The position numbers and the translations under genes are program-made. Shown in pieces: positions 10,857-21,570 of a stretch of DNA of 64,000 nucleotides (positions are counted from its first letter, which is position 1; every line of letters starts with the position of its first letter). The stretch covers positions 166,592,035 to 166,656,034 of the forward strand of contig CM069432.1 of the NCBI GenBank assembly GCA_035610365.1. Direction: 5' to 3'. The notes below the pieces were generated by a model that was given only the letters and a program-made list of their open reading frames with translations, searched no databases and was not told where the DNA came from. Origin of the DNA: Aquatica leii. Lineage: Eukaryota > Arthropoda > Insecta > Coleoptera > Lampyridae.

Positions 10857-11112
10857 TTTTCGGCAAGCAATAGTCTTTAAAAGCTTTTAGTACATCATCT
10901 AACGTTTTTAGTTTAACTGTATCAAAAGTGTTATAAATTTCAAGTCCATCATCTCCCATTAGATTAAGTAATATAGCAATTTTTACTTCTTCCGCTGCAT
11001 TTTCTTTATTCGTTGCTTTCATGTAAATATCAAATTTTTGTCTCCATTTGCACCAAGTTGTATTCATATTTTTATTAAAATCGAGATTCGGTGGCGGTTT
11101 AAAATATTCCAT
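10857..11112 (-). pseudogene. Gypsy-1 gag, N-terminal half
   Basis: The first 85 or so residues of Gypsy-1 Gag start at Met 11112 (MEYFKPPPNLDFNKNMNTTW) and include WRQKFDIYMKAT and AILLNLMGDDGLEIYNTF, typical of K02A2.6-like Gag. The frame is cut after CLPKR by the BEL-1 LTR and its target duplication. The sequence continues at 4878 with METFNNLQQAE, so the two pieces are one gene split by insertion. Start choice: the Met is followed at once by the family N-terminus. Confidence 0.85.
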
Positions 11113-11248
11113 TGTTCTAGTTTCTACACGTGTTTCTTGACCTTGACTATTAATTCAACGAGTTTTTTACAAATTCTTTTAACGAGAGTTCAATTTTTCT
11201 TTTAATGAGAGTTCAGTTTATCCAAGTACCACACCTGACTCTATGTTT

Positions 11249-11320
11249 TATAAGTCTTCTGATTAAAAAGGCACATAAAATATCTAAATACGTTTATTAT
11301 GAGTGCTTACAAGTTAGCTC
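11249..11320 (-). repeat. Gypsy-1 terminal repeat, 5' copy
   Basis: This block matches 1186-1258 and lies upstream of the Gypsy-1 gag start on the minus strand. The sequence between it and the gag Met (11113-11248) would hold the primer site, but no convincing one was identified. Confidence 0.6.
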
Positions 11321-11390
11321 TTAAACTAGGTGGCGTTGCCACTGTTGCCAGTGTTCCCTTTTTTAGTACGTACACTAGAATTATTTTGAA

Positions 11391-11784
11391 TTTAAACCAC
11401 ACAATTTCAAACTATTGTTTGAATAATAGCCAGAAACTAATTCACTAACATAAAACAAAAAATGTCAAAATTTCGTTTGTGTAACTGCGGAAACCATCAT
11501 CAAAGACTAATAGACAGCTGTTTTGTCTTATTGGGACTTTTCAGCACTAAAATACTCTGATGCAGTTTCCACATTTATAACAAACAAATTCGACATAGTT
11601 ATATACATTTGGTATAAGCTTGAATTATATATAATAAACTATGAAGATGTAAGTTAGTATTTTTTATTTAAACCACACATTTTCAAAGTATTGTTTGAAT
11701 AATAGCGGGAAATTAAATTCACTAACATAAAACGAAAAGTGTAAAAATTTTGTTTGTGAAACTTTACTAACTACATCTTCATAA
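11391..11784. repeat. Diverged direct repeat with a small inverted repeat
   Basis: About 92-97 bp starting TTTAAACCACACA occur at 11391-11482 and again at 11667-11763, a 276-bp period. The second copy is bracketed by an inverted pair: ATGAAGATGTAAGTTAGTA (11641-11659) against its complement with one base fewer (11765-11782). This looks like an old non-autonomous element or duplication; no coding is seen. Confidence 0.7.
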
Positions 11785-13914
11785 TTTTCTATATGTAATT
11801 ACTGATAGAACTTTATATTTTTATGGGGAGCACAGTGAAATAATAACATAATTCTTGAAGTTCTGAAATAACATTAAGGAACAATTATGTGTCGGCATAT
11901 ATAATATATTTCTCTTAAAAGCATGGCCTACTAAAATAAGAAAGAGATTTTACAGGAAGTTCATTAAATAATTAATTTTAGACATATGTATTACAAAAAG
12001 TTTTTGATAGAAAATGTAATGTTTTTTTCTATAAAATAGAAAAATACAGAGTAATCCATTTAAGTTAAGGTATTTTTTGATGTTAGAAAAATATAAAATT
12101 AGAACCCTTTTTTTGTAGTTTATAAAGGAAGAATGCATAATTTATACATTGTTTATTCTGTTTGCACATTTGAGTTAGATGTTAACGTGTTTTGTAAGTT
12201 GTTTTTTTTCTTTGATTATTATTAGTATTTAATGTATAAACGGGTCTTATATGTGTTGCCATACAAATCTAGAAGCCATTTTCTTGTGAATTTTAAATAT
12301 CTATTTGAAGTGGTTTTTTTATTGTTAATTCTTATGAAATAGTTTTTACATGTGGAAAAGGAATGTTTTTTTTAATGAAACCATTCTTATAACGGTTAAT
12401 TGTCTAATATTTTTAAACACAATAGGCAATCCTTCCTAAGCGATACGCTATCTGGTGGCGTTTTTGATAAACAGAAATAATGGTATACGAACACAACCTC
12501 ATTTTAAATTTTAATAAACATTGTTTTACAACAGAATTATCTCTTAAATAACTTAACCGGTACATTTTACTTACGTTACCTATTTTAGTTAAACTTATTA
12601 CACTTTGTTCTAAAAAACTTAACATTAAAGATAATAGAAATACTTTAAATTCAACTTTATAACCACTTATAAACACCAAAAAACTAATAAATTTGAAACT
12701 GTATGTCATTAAATCAGGTTTCTATTTACACCACTGTGACGCTGCGATCCTAATCGAGATTACCTATAGACAACTAGATTCATCATACTTTCATTGTAAA
12801 AACATCAAATAGTGCACAAACCTGATGTAAAGTTTATTACAATTGAAATTTAAAATATGATCTATTGTTACACCTTAGTGTAAGTTTTGCATCCATAACT
12901 TAGACACTTCGTAAGTATCTTAAAAATGAAAATTCGGTTATATTTTGATAAAATTCAAATTATTTAACAAACCTTAAAGTTTAGGCCTCATACAAAAATA
13001 TAACAATAGACAGTACTCGATACTTTTAAAGTTTTTGCCACACCTTGTATAAAATATAAATTAATTTTAAAAAGTAACGGTTTATCCCAAAAGTAAAACT
13101 TTTAGGAAGTCACTTGGTTAGGCCGCAATATTCCGTGCGGTATACCATGAATAACATTGTATATATACCTAGATACCGAACATAGTAATATTTTGTGAAA
13201 TTGTATATAAAAAATATCATATTCTTAAGATAAAGATAACTAAGAAAACGTTTAATAATTATAAATTTCTTTCTACATTAAATTGACGTCTATTCTAAGA
13301 TTAAATACGATACCCAAACACGAGAACTTTATATATTTAAAAATAAGTTGGTTGATGCAAGTTTTTGTCTGCATAGCAAAGTAGTTACGCAATAGTTAAC
13401 TTGTTGTGCTATTAACATAATTATAATCAACTCAATTTTTTGATATGCAAACTTGTAGCTGAGATTTTATCGTAAACAAGTAATAAACACTAGAAGAATT
13501 TAGTGACGCTTTTGTAAAAACGGGTGAGTAGACGTGTGCGTCATCAAATTGATAAAATATAATTTTTTTTGTTATGATTTATTTTACTATATGTGCGGCA
13601 TTTTTAAATTTCCTATAAAAACGTTGTATAAAAAATGAAGGTTGTCGATGTTAACTTAGCGTTATGATCGTTATTGTTTGATTATTTTATGCGACTGCTT
13701 TATCAATCTATCAAAACTAAAAATAATAAATTTAAAATAAAACTCAGTCGGATAGTTAGTTTTAACTTAAAATGATAAAAGTTTAAGTAATTTATGCATG
13801 GGATTAAAAATGTAGCAAATATATATTACTAGTCCAGAGAACGCAAAATATTTTTGAAACGTAGTGTGATTTTTTTTTGGCGATTTATATATGTTAGCAC
13901 AAAACAATTATTAC
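11785..13914. other. AT-rich sequence, no gene seen
   Basis: Short frames here (for example 11950-12138 and 12413-12709, minus) have low-complexity AT-driven composition and no recognisable motif. I see nothing else to annotate. Confidence 0.55.
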
Positions 13915-14586
13915 TTTAACGTTATTTATTATAAAATCCCAATAGGAGGACGGGTAATGAGAAAATTAGTTTCTTTGGATTAAATTCAGTAGGCGACGTT
14001 TCACAGACTGCTTTAAGTTAAATTTCCATTACCTTATTGGATAATTGAAGGCCTGATGAAGCAGACACAGCAGTCTGTGAAACGTCGCCTACTGAATTTA
14101 ATCCAAAGAAATTAATTTTCTCCTTACACGTCCTCTTATTGGGATTTTATAATAAATAACTAATGAATAGGTTGTAGAATATTCTTCACTAGGAGGAGCA
14201 AATTAAACCACTTAAGATTTTTATATGGCGACGTTTCGTGCAATCATGCGTGCACTTCTTCAGGCCAACAAAAAGGTTAGAGTGGAATCGTCCTTAACTC
14301 CAAACGACATGAAAACTAATTACACAATATAAATTAACATGAACAATTGTTAAAATTTTTCTAAAAAAGTCAAATAATTAAAATAGTGTAAATGAACAAT
14401 TAACTGAGAATGACAAACAATTGACACGACATGTATAATCAAAAATTCTATTTACGAAACGTCGCCATATAAAAATCTTAAGTGGTTTAATTTGCCCCTC
14501 CTAGTGAAGAATATTCTACAACCTATTCATGAATTAAATATAAAAGGAGGACGTAACTACAGTACTTGAATAATAAATAACGTTAA
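13915..14586. mobile_element. Palindromic element interrupted by a second palindromic element
   Basis: The left arm 13915-14012 is the reverse complement, with small differences, of 14069-14160. Both hold a GACGTTTC/GAAACGTC motif next to the centre, and the outer ends read TTTAACGTTATTTATTA. The last bases of the right arm are displaced to 14582-14586 by the insertion at 14161-14569, which is flanked by ATAATAAATAAC on both sides (14149-14160 and 14570-14581). No ORF is present. The motif CTGATGA, a short stem, then GAAACGTC (14053-14086) links it to the Penelope-like terminal region at 61922-61956. Confidence 0.8.
14161..14569. mobile_element. Inner palindromic element with 12-bp target duplication
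   Basis: Arms of about 76 bp (14163-14238 and 14454-14530) are near-perfect reverse complements, starting near AATAGGTTGTAGAATATTC and ending GGCGACGTTTCGT. The centre, 14239-14453, has no coding. On minus, 14263-14233 reads CTGAAGA, one base, a 5-bp stem (GTGCA/TGCAC), then GAAAC. The right end carries 30-40 extra bases beyond the arm (AAAGGAGGACG). Confidence 0.8.
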
Positions 14587-15519
14587 ATTAATGATACAAG
14601 GAGGAATATAAAAAAATTATTAAAGATGAATTATTAACAAACAAAAATGTTAATGTTGGCAATTAATAATTATTGACGTCGTGATTGACTGGAAGTTTTC
14701 TAATACAAACTAATAGTCTAATGTTGTTCAATCAATGTTAAAAAAGCTGGAATGGTCACCACACGACTTTCCTATAAGGAATTTCTACATATTCTTTTAA
14801 ATGTTATGTTGTCATAAAACCACTTTAAAGTGAGATGTACACGTTTGTATTGACTTCCTACCACACTATAATTTTTTTTTTGAAAATTTTCTCCTCGATT
14901 TCATTAAGATATAACCGAAATATGGTAAATTGAAATTATCTTGTCATATCAACTAACCCCTATATTTGTGCGCCTCGATATTAATTTTCCTTTTAGTAAA
15001 CCATTAAAAATGGTTATTTTTAACGTATCTTGCTTTCCCTTCAAGATACTGTATCTTTTTCTTGAAAAACTCGTCGCGGACGGGATTCGAACCTAGATTA
15101 TATACATATTATCGGAATCAGGAAAGAAGAATCATCGATGTAAGAATTTATTAACGACGATTAAACTATTTTTACTGTAATTTATGTATATGATTCAGAC
15201 AAAGACAGAAACACGCTGGACTGTGCTTGTAAGTAAAGATTTGCGTTACACGTAATTGTGTGCAATAGAAAGAGAAGTTAGTATAGAAATAATTTTTGTA
15301 TTACACCACATATTAAATTTGACTAACTTAATAACTTTGTATTATTTATTACAAACTGCCTTACCGGCTTAAATTTATAACCTCTGTAACTTGTTTACAA
15401 CATTGTTATTCTTTATTTCCGTTGTATTTTGTCAGTTCTTTTTAGAACTTTTGTGCGTTTTAATAAGTACTATTAAAGTGTCTGTTAGTAGTAAAACTTT
15501 ACGTTCTCAGTCTCAACAA
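14587..15519. other. AT-rich sequence, no gene seen
   Basis: No coding is recognised. At 15075-15094 the minus strand reads GGTTCGAATCCCG, like a tRNA T-arm or SINE box B, but no cloverleaf can be completed around it. Confidence 0.5.
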
Positions 15520-16060
15520 TTTATGTTGAGTTTATTGACTACTTTCAAAGGGAGAAGGTAAACAATGGACCTTTAATGTCATTGTCTGCTGTGCAAGGCT
15601 CATGTCTTAAATAGTGATTGTAATTAACCATTTATTTCCTACAGTGTGTAGCTAATGCTTTGGGGATTTCTGTTTCTACTGTTAAACGAATCAAGGCAAA
15701 AAGTACACTTAACCTAGTACTATCGAGTCCTGGTATAAAAAGACCACGAAATAAAACCAAAACGAAAAATATACCTGATACTTCAAAAATGATTATAAGA
15801 AATACATTGTACAACATGTATTCTCAAAGTAAGTCAGTGTTTAAAAAAAAATTCGGTTATTCAAACTTTCTCGTATTACAGAAAAACGTGTTACAATTAA
15901 AACTTTAAATGCCGAAGTTTTCGTATTACAGAAAAACATGTTATAATTAAAACTTTAAATGCTGAAGTTCAAGACAATCATATTCTGTTGAGTAACAGCA
16001 GCTTGAATCGTATATTACATGAAATGGACTTCAAGTTTAAGAAGGAATCTAACTAATCTG
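15520..16060 (+). pseudogene. IS630/Tc1-like transposase relic, N-terminal half, with introns
   Basis: Conceptual reading gives a piece resembling YF-x-REK-x-NNGPL near 15540, an intron ending at the acceptor ACAG 15641-15644, then ANALGISVSTVKRIKAKSTL (an HTH) and VLSSPGIKRPRNKTKTK. An intron with donor GTAAGT follows at about 15829-15881, then the segment SSLNRILHEMDFKFKKE. The same blocks with introns at the same places occur at 47776-48330. In related insect proteins these precede a DDE nuclease, absent here. Stops and a tandem duplication at the second acceptor show it is dead. It could be an old exapted gene; I favour transposon decay. Confidence 0.7.
15871..15970 (+). repeat. 50-bp tandem duplication across a splice acceptor
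   Basis: 15871-15920 and 15921-15970 are two adjacent 50-bp copies with about four differences. Each includes the pyrimidine-poor acceptor CGTATTACAG and the start of the next exon (AAAAACRTGTTAYAATTAAA), so the acceptor of the IS630-like relic is doubled. Confidence 0.9.
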
Positions 16061-16519
16061 TTCTATTGATAGTACGGAAATCATAAATAATCACACTCTT
16101 AGTTTTACGAAAGTAAGACACTTGAGTTTCTTATAATCCAAGGTGGCGGTGACTGTCGATTGTCTTATTGTACTGTGATTTATTGATAAATATAAGTATT
16201 TAAGAAAATAATAATAAATGTATATTACCGGAAATAAAAAAAAAAAAATTTAACATTTTTATGTATACATGTATACCGTACTTTTTATAATTTATTTATA
16301 TATGTGTTATATTTCAAAATGCGTATTTAGATATATACATACAATGTGAACCCGCGTATATATTAAAATACAGCAGTAATTATTAGTCAATAAAGAAGCA
16401 TTTACCAACATTTTTAATAAGATAGTTTTACTGTGCGAGTAGATTGTTTTTATAAGATTATGATGTATTACAAACTAAAAGTAAAAATAAATACTTATCA
16501 ATGCTAAATAAACATAAGT
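16061..16519. other. AT-rich sequence, no gene seen
   Basis: No reading frame or structured repeat is recognised; it ends at the BEL-2 target duplication ATAAA (16520-16524). Confidence 0.55.
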
Positions 16520-16524
16520 ATAAA

Positions 16525-16762
16525 TGTATTTTTCTTTGTAAATGATTTGACGACACTTAAGCAATTTAAATGATTTATTTCACATTACAACAAAATACTT
16601 TAGAAATCGGTTTTATGTACATAAATGAGTAATATCAAACTTATATCACAGCTTATATCTTATATTGTTTGTACGAAGCGCACAACCCTTGCGACGCTTC
16701 TTCGTTAAGTAGGGGAAATGCGATGTTGGTTGTCAGTCGCAGGCGCCAAATAATCCTTAACA
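16525..16762 (-). repeat. BEL-2 3' LTR
   Basis: 238 bp, start TGTATTTTTC, end CCTTAACA. It differs from the 5' LTR near its fourth to sixth base, at CAACCCTTG versus CAACTCTTG, and at GGTTGTCAG versus GGTTGCCAG. The adjacent internal bases CCCCCCG (minus CGGGGGG) are a candidate polypurine tract. Confidence 0.95.
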
Positions 16763-16821
16763 TGCCCCCCGCCTTGAAAGACACTTTCAAAAAACACTAT
16801 AGCTTGAAGCATCACTATGCA

Positions 16822-18171
16822 CTACACTAAAGTCCCTTTTGGTAATGGGCAAAGTTTTGTAAGTGCTCTTTTGATTGTCCCATTAGCGGTGCGAATATCT
16901 GCAACTCTGATAACACCGTCATTTTCAGGATATGTCTTCGTGATTCGACCTAGCTTCCATTTAGTAGGCGGCAGATGGTCGTCGTTGATTAGTACCAAAT
17001 CGTTGGTTTTCAGAGTGTCATGGTTGTTACGCCATTTGGTTCTTTGTTGGAGTTGGTTGACGTATTCCACACTCCATCTCTTCCAAAAGTGCTGAACAAT
17101 TTGTTGAATGTGTTGAAAGCGCGACAACCGTGATATTGCGAGGTGCTTAACGTCTGGGTCAGGAACTGTTGCAATAGATCGCCCAATAAACAAATGACTT
17201 GGCGTTAACGGCTCTAGATCAACTGGATCCGAGGATAAGGATGTTAAAAGTCGGGAATTGAGGATGCCCTCAATCTGTACTAGGAGAGTGTAAAACTTCT
17301 CAAATGTTAAAATCGCGTTACCTATTACTCGTCTCAAATGATGTTTGGTAGGTTTGATCCCTGCCTCCCAAAGCCCTCCGAAATGAGGCGAGTGACTAGT
17401 GACTATTTGATGTTTTTTGTCGAACGGGTAAGCAGAATTATGCAATCTTCCTCCTACCCGAAGAACGTTATTACTGTCCAAAAAGGGCTTCAAACTACTT
17501 AAACTAGTTCGAACACAGAGTTCCTTTGATCTTTGAAGTGTTTCAATCTCGGTTTTAAAAGATTCTAATTGGGACATTTTTATTAAGCAAAATTGGGATT
17601 GTCTAATTTCCAAACAAGTAAGAGTACCAGAATCATTTTCTGTCTTTCTACAATTACGATAGAAACTAAGACAGTACGCTATAATTCTTTCTAGACGATT
17701 TAAAATAGAAAAATTCTCAAAGGGAAATCCTTCAAACTTGTAAGTCATAAAGAATTTAACTTCCTTAAGCTCTGGAAGTCCGTGCTTGGGCTCGCTGTTA
17801 TCAAGTGTGGGCCATGATGACTCTACAAGTAAGAGCCACTCAGGACCATGAAACCAAAGTTTAGAATGTTTTAATTCTTGAGGTGCGACTCCACGGGAAA
17901 GTAGATCAGCAGGATTTGATTTTGATGAAACATGTTTCCAAATAGCATTTTGAGATAGATCCTGAATTTCACTAATCCTATTAGCCACGAATGTTTTCAA
18001 GCGAACAGGAGACATTTTCAACCAACTCAATACAATGGTAGAGTCTGACCAGAATATGCATTTCTGAAATGTAACTCCTAAGGCTTGTGTCACTTGCCTT
18101 GCAAGTCTAGAGAGAACAAGAGCTCCACATAGTTCCAATTTGGGAATAGTAATACATTTTAGCGGGGCCAC
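16822..18171 (-). pseudogene. BEL-2 RNase H and truncated integrase
   Basis: This 449-aa frame begins in RNase H (PLKCITIPKLELCGAL, FWSDSTIVLSWLK, NPADLLSRG), then the RNase H-integrase linker (LKVGGRLHNSAYPFDKKHQ at about residue 240). Then, with no loss of frame, it jumps to SPHFGGLWEAGIKPTKHHL, the block holding the third integrase acidic residue. In BEL-1 and BEL-4 roughly 180 residues (the zinc site and both core Asp residues) lie between these blocks. The C-terminus is complete (LVQIEGILNSRLLTSL, ending LCPLPKGTLV). The protein cannot be a working integrase but remains a long open frame. Confidence 0.92.
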
Positions 18172-18881
18172 CTTTGTTTTGGAACAAAGAAGATTTCACC
18201 TTTATTGTTAACTGAACGAACGTAAATACATGCTCCGTAAGCTGCCATTGAAGCATCAGCGAAACCATGCAACTTAATTTTGTCAGGATTGTTGCATATA
18301 ACACGTCTTGGCAGCGCAAAGTCGTTTAAGTCAGGTAAGTTATTTCTAAGAGACAACCAACTATTTTCGATTTCCTCAGGAACTAAATCATCCCATGATA
18401 TTTTTAATAACCATAAAGATTGCAATAGAATCTTAGCGCTTATAATACAAGGAGAAAGCAACCCAAGGGGGTCAAATACTTGAGCTATGTGAGATAAAAT
18501 AACTCGTCTTGTAATTACACCACGCGAAGAGTTAGAGATAGCAAACATCAAATCATCCAATTCCACAAGACATCGAGTGGCGAGAAAACTAGCGGAAGCC
18601 GTACCATAAGTGACAGTGTTCAATTCATATATTTGAAGCGAATCGTCAACCTTATATCGCCAAAGAGTTCTTTGCAAAGATCTGTCTTCTTCAGTAATTA
18701 ATACCTGACGGTACATTTTTTCAATGTCTGCCGTAAATACAAAAGCGTGTTGTCTAAAACGTAGCAGTATAGAAAAGAGGTCTGATTGTACAACGGGGCC
18801 AACATGCTGAATGTTGTTCAATGAGAGTCCCGTAGTGCTATTTGCACTGCCATCAAACACTACACGAAGTTTGGTGGTCAA
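18159..18881 (-). pseudogene. BEL-2 reverse transcriptase, catalytic region deleted
   Basis: This 240-aa frame has the first RT half (TKLRVVFDGSANSTTGLSLN, FTADIEKMYRQVLI, NTVTYGTASASFLATRCL). It then passes directly through ELDDLMFAISNSSRG to the post-RT block VILSHIAQVFDPLGLLSP and the start of RNase H (GFADASMAAYGACIY). BEL-4 has about 100 residues, including YMDD, between the corresponding blocks. The DD of ELDDLM may be the remaining half of the box. A frameshift near 18180 separates it from the next frame. Upstream it follows an in-frame TAA at 18912. Confidence 0.9.
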
Positions 18882-18911
18882 GCTATTCTCTTTGATGACA
18901 CCATGATGCGG

Positions 18912-20288
18912 TTAATAAAACACATCTTTATTAGTTTCTTTGGTAACCAATGACATATGTCCTAGTTGTTCATATTCACGCATAAACTCTGAGTAACTAT
19001 TTTGAAGAGCAAGGTCAGAATTTAAACGTTTTTCCAAGTTATAAAAACGTCGTTTAGCCTGTTCTAATGTGTCGCCTAAAACACTTGGAGATTGCTTTAG
19101 TGGAATGGGAACTACAAATCGGCCAGAAGATTGGCGCGTAAACGTTTGTTTGAAATGGGATTCGCACTCTAGTTCATCCTTTGAAAGTAACTTCGTTACG
19201 GATACTTCTTCAAGTTCCCAGAAACGGGCCAATTGATTTTGAACATCATATGTTGTTGCCAGATTGCAATGAGTTTGAAGAGAAGGTAAAACAGAGAAGA
19301 TCGAACCCGAAATAATATAACCAAAGCGAGTCTCGTGAAGTATAGGTTTTCCAGGACCTAACGAAATCTGGTTCTTACACAGAATCTTCCAAAAACAATT
19401 TGCACCAAGCAAGAGACTAATTTCTCCCGCTTTGTCAAACTCTGGATCGGCAAGAATAATGTCAGTTGGGATGTTCCAATCATTTTCATTCATTTCAGTA
19501 CCGGAAAGAGTACCTGAAATGCGCGGAATGACAAAACAATTTGTGGTTAACTTGTAATTAGTTGCATTAGAGCGGATGTTGACTAGACAACGAAACGCTA
19601 TGTTTGCGGACAAATTTGTAATGCCATGGACCTGTACATTAACATAGGATAGCTTCAGTTTGAGTTTCTTGCATAAATCAGATGTTATGAATGAAGACAT
19701 ACTACCAGAGTCCAACAGCGCCCTGACTTTGTGAAGTTTACCGTCCAAACCTACTACTTGCAGAAGCACAGTCGGTAACAAAACTTTGGACTGATGGGAA
19801 TGAAGTGACGAAAGACTAACGTTTGTCTCCGGCGGTGAATCAGTTGAAACTAAGGGAGTGCTAGAAGACGATCTAGCATCACGAGCTAAGTGCAGCAATG
19901 AGTGGTGCCTAGCTTTGCAGCGATTGCAATTTACCTTGGATTTGCAATTTTTGATCGCATGACCTCCTGATAAACAATTGAAACAAATTCTAAGAGTTTT
20001 TACATTGTCTAAGCGTTCTCCTACACTCATGCTCTTAAACTGCTCACAATAATAAAGTGAGTGCGAATTATTACACAGTGGACATGTAGGTGCGGTAGAA
20101 ACAAATGTCCTTGAAGTGTGGCGCTCTGCGGTTTTAGATTGTTTCTGCTCTATGGTTTCTAAGGTAGATGCTCTTCCTTTCAAAAATTTGATAACGTCAT
20201 CGAAGGACGGTGGAGTGTTTAAACTGTTCAAATTTTCGAATTCTCGTAAACTGATAGAATCTAGTTTAGAGTTAATCAAATAGATCAA
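18912..20288 (-). pseudogene. BEL-2 gag C-terminus, zinc knuckles, protease and RT linker
   Basis: This 458-aa frame contains the gag C-terminus, three cysteine-rich knuckle motifs (CPLCNNSHSLYYC near residue 73, CFNCLSGGHAIKNC, CNRCKARHHSLLH) and a protease active site (ALLDSGSMSSFI, near residue 190). The DUF1758-type region follows (EISLLLGANCFWKIL, ETRFGYIISG), then the linker ending GHMSLV. It ends at TAA 18912-18914; the same frame continues directly with PHHGVIKE, so a single nonsense codon divides it from RT. It would supply RNA binding and polyprotein cleavage. Confidence 0.9.
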
Positions 20289-20359
20289 AAACGCTTCCCA
20301 AAGATAATCTTTACTTACGATTGCATCTAAAGAACGAAGATTTTTCTCGACACAGTCAA

Positions 20360-21079
20360 TCAGTTGCCTAAGTTTTGAAGCGGATTCCCTATTATACTTT
20401 CGATATTGAATAAAGATTTTATGTGATTATGGACTAGTACTTTGTCATTATTGTAGCGGTCTTTCAAATTATCCCAAGCAATGCGATAATTAGAAGCGGA
20501 AAAATTCAAATTTTTTATCAATTCGGCAGCCTTGCCTTTTAAGGACGCACAAAGATAATGAAATCTTTGCACATCTGATAAGCCTTCGTTATCATGAATA
20601 AGACTGGTAAACAAATCTTTGAAATTTAACCAGTCTTCGGAATTCCCTGTGAACGTGGGAAGGTCAATTGTGGGAAGTTTAACAAATTGAACAGGCGAAT
20701 TAAGGTTACTCAAAACAGTGGATGCAGTGCTTTGCATCTGACATATTGAATTAGAAGGAGAAACTGGTTCCTTTTTATTAAAGTTACATTTATCAAGAAT
20801 ATACTCAGCGTGACTAATTAAAGTATAATAGTTTTCCTCAAATTCTTGAGCATATTCTTGTTCGGCTGAGGGATTCTCAGAACTATTTTCAATTTCGGTT
20901 TGCAGTTCTTCAAACTGACCTAATAAAGAACGCATGTCGTCAACTCGTTTACTTAACTTTAATAAATCAATCGGCGACAGCGCTTGGAGTTCGTCAAATT
21001 AGATTTTAATTGTTGAAAGAAATCCTTCAAATCTAGTTAAACGTTCCTTTAAGGTACCGCGAAGTTTAACTTTATCCAT
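20360..21079 (-). pseudogene. BEL-2 gag N-terminus
   Basis: The gag start is Met 21079 (MDKVKLRGTLKERLTRFEGF), matching the usual BEL gag N-terminus. An in-frame TAA near 21000 precedes a downstream Met at 20935, from which 191 residues are open: a coiled-coil part rich in Glu, then VKLPTIDLPTFTGNSEDWL and FHYLCASLKGKAAELI, the gag core. The frame ends after NPLQNLGN, and a break separates it from the 20288 frame. Gag forms the particle in related elements. Confidence 0.88.
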
Positions 21080-21549
21080 GATACTAAATTAATGGGTGGT
21101 GAATTAATCACTGCGTAATTATAAATTGGAATTAGGAAAAACAATGAATGATAAAAATTGTATTGTAGATGTTACTTTGTAAAACCTAAATAAGACTTAC
21201 CTCGTACTTATTCAATGTGTAATATTTAAAATGTAAGGTTTGTATACGCGCGAAAGCTGTAATCAGCAGCAAATAACGTAACTATGGAATAAATTGGCAC
21301 TTATTTCCACATTAAAATTATCGTATACAAAACACCAAAATCATTTAAATCGTTGTATCAATGAAAAACAAACGAAACAATTTACTACTAGCAAGTACAG
21401 ATCAAGAGTATAAAGAAGTACATGTATAGGAACTTACTTGGTAGCAAAGGAAAATTTCCAGCGGTCGTTGTTTGCAAGCAGAAAAATGGTGCCGATTGTA
21501 CCCTTAACTACGTTTCTACGAAGGACCTTGCGATTAGCTCAATTTGTGT

Positions 21550-21570
21550 TCAATCCGGGTCGATGTACTA
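21550..21570 (-). promoter_or_regulatory. BEL-2 primer binding site (degenerate)
   Basis: Adjoining the 5' LTR on minus: TAGTACATCGACCCGGATTG. It matches the tRNA-Tyr-complementary site of BEL-3 (TGGTCCTTCGAGCCGG plus ATT) at about 15 of 19 positions, so it is probably the same primer after mutation. Confidence 0.5.

Larger units (their letters stand above)
1186..11320 (-). mobile_element. Gypsy-1: Ty3/Gypsy retrotransposon, interrupted by BEL-1
   Basis: The order on the minus strand is gag N-terminus (11112 to 10857), the BEL-1 insertion, gag C-terminus with zinc knuckles (4878 to 4428), protease and RT (4336 to 2858), RNase H (2943 to 2575) and integrase (2513 to 1317). Protease-RT-RNase H-integrase is the Ty3/Gypsy order. 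A direct repeat of about 73 bp bounds it (1186-1258 and 11249-11320). Frame breaks lie near 2900, 2575, 2520 and 4795, two of them in A/T runs. It resembles the K02A2.6-like group of metazoan Gypsy elements. It is not autonomous because gag is split and the integrase triad is altered. Confidence 0.85.

Noticed and set aside
14053-14086. Calling a hammerhead ribozyme outright
   Set aside because: One extra base separates CTGATGA from the stem and no convincing stems I and III with a cleavage site were found, so it is only listed as a motif.
15075-15098. Possible tRNA or SINE (GGTTCGAATCCCG on minus)
   Set aside because: Only a T-arm-like stretch; the stem bases do not pair and no D-arm or acceptor can be placed.
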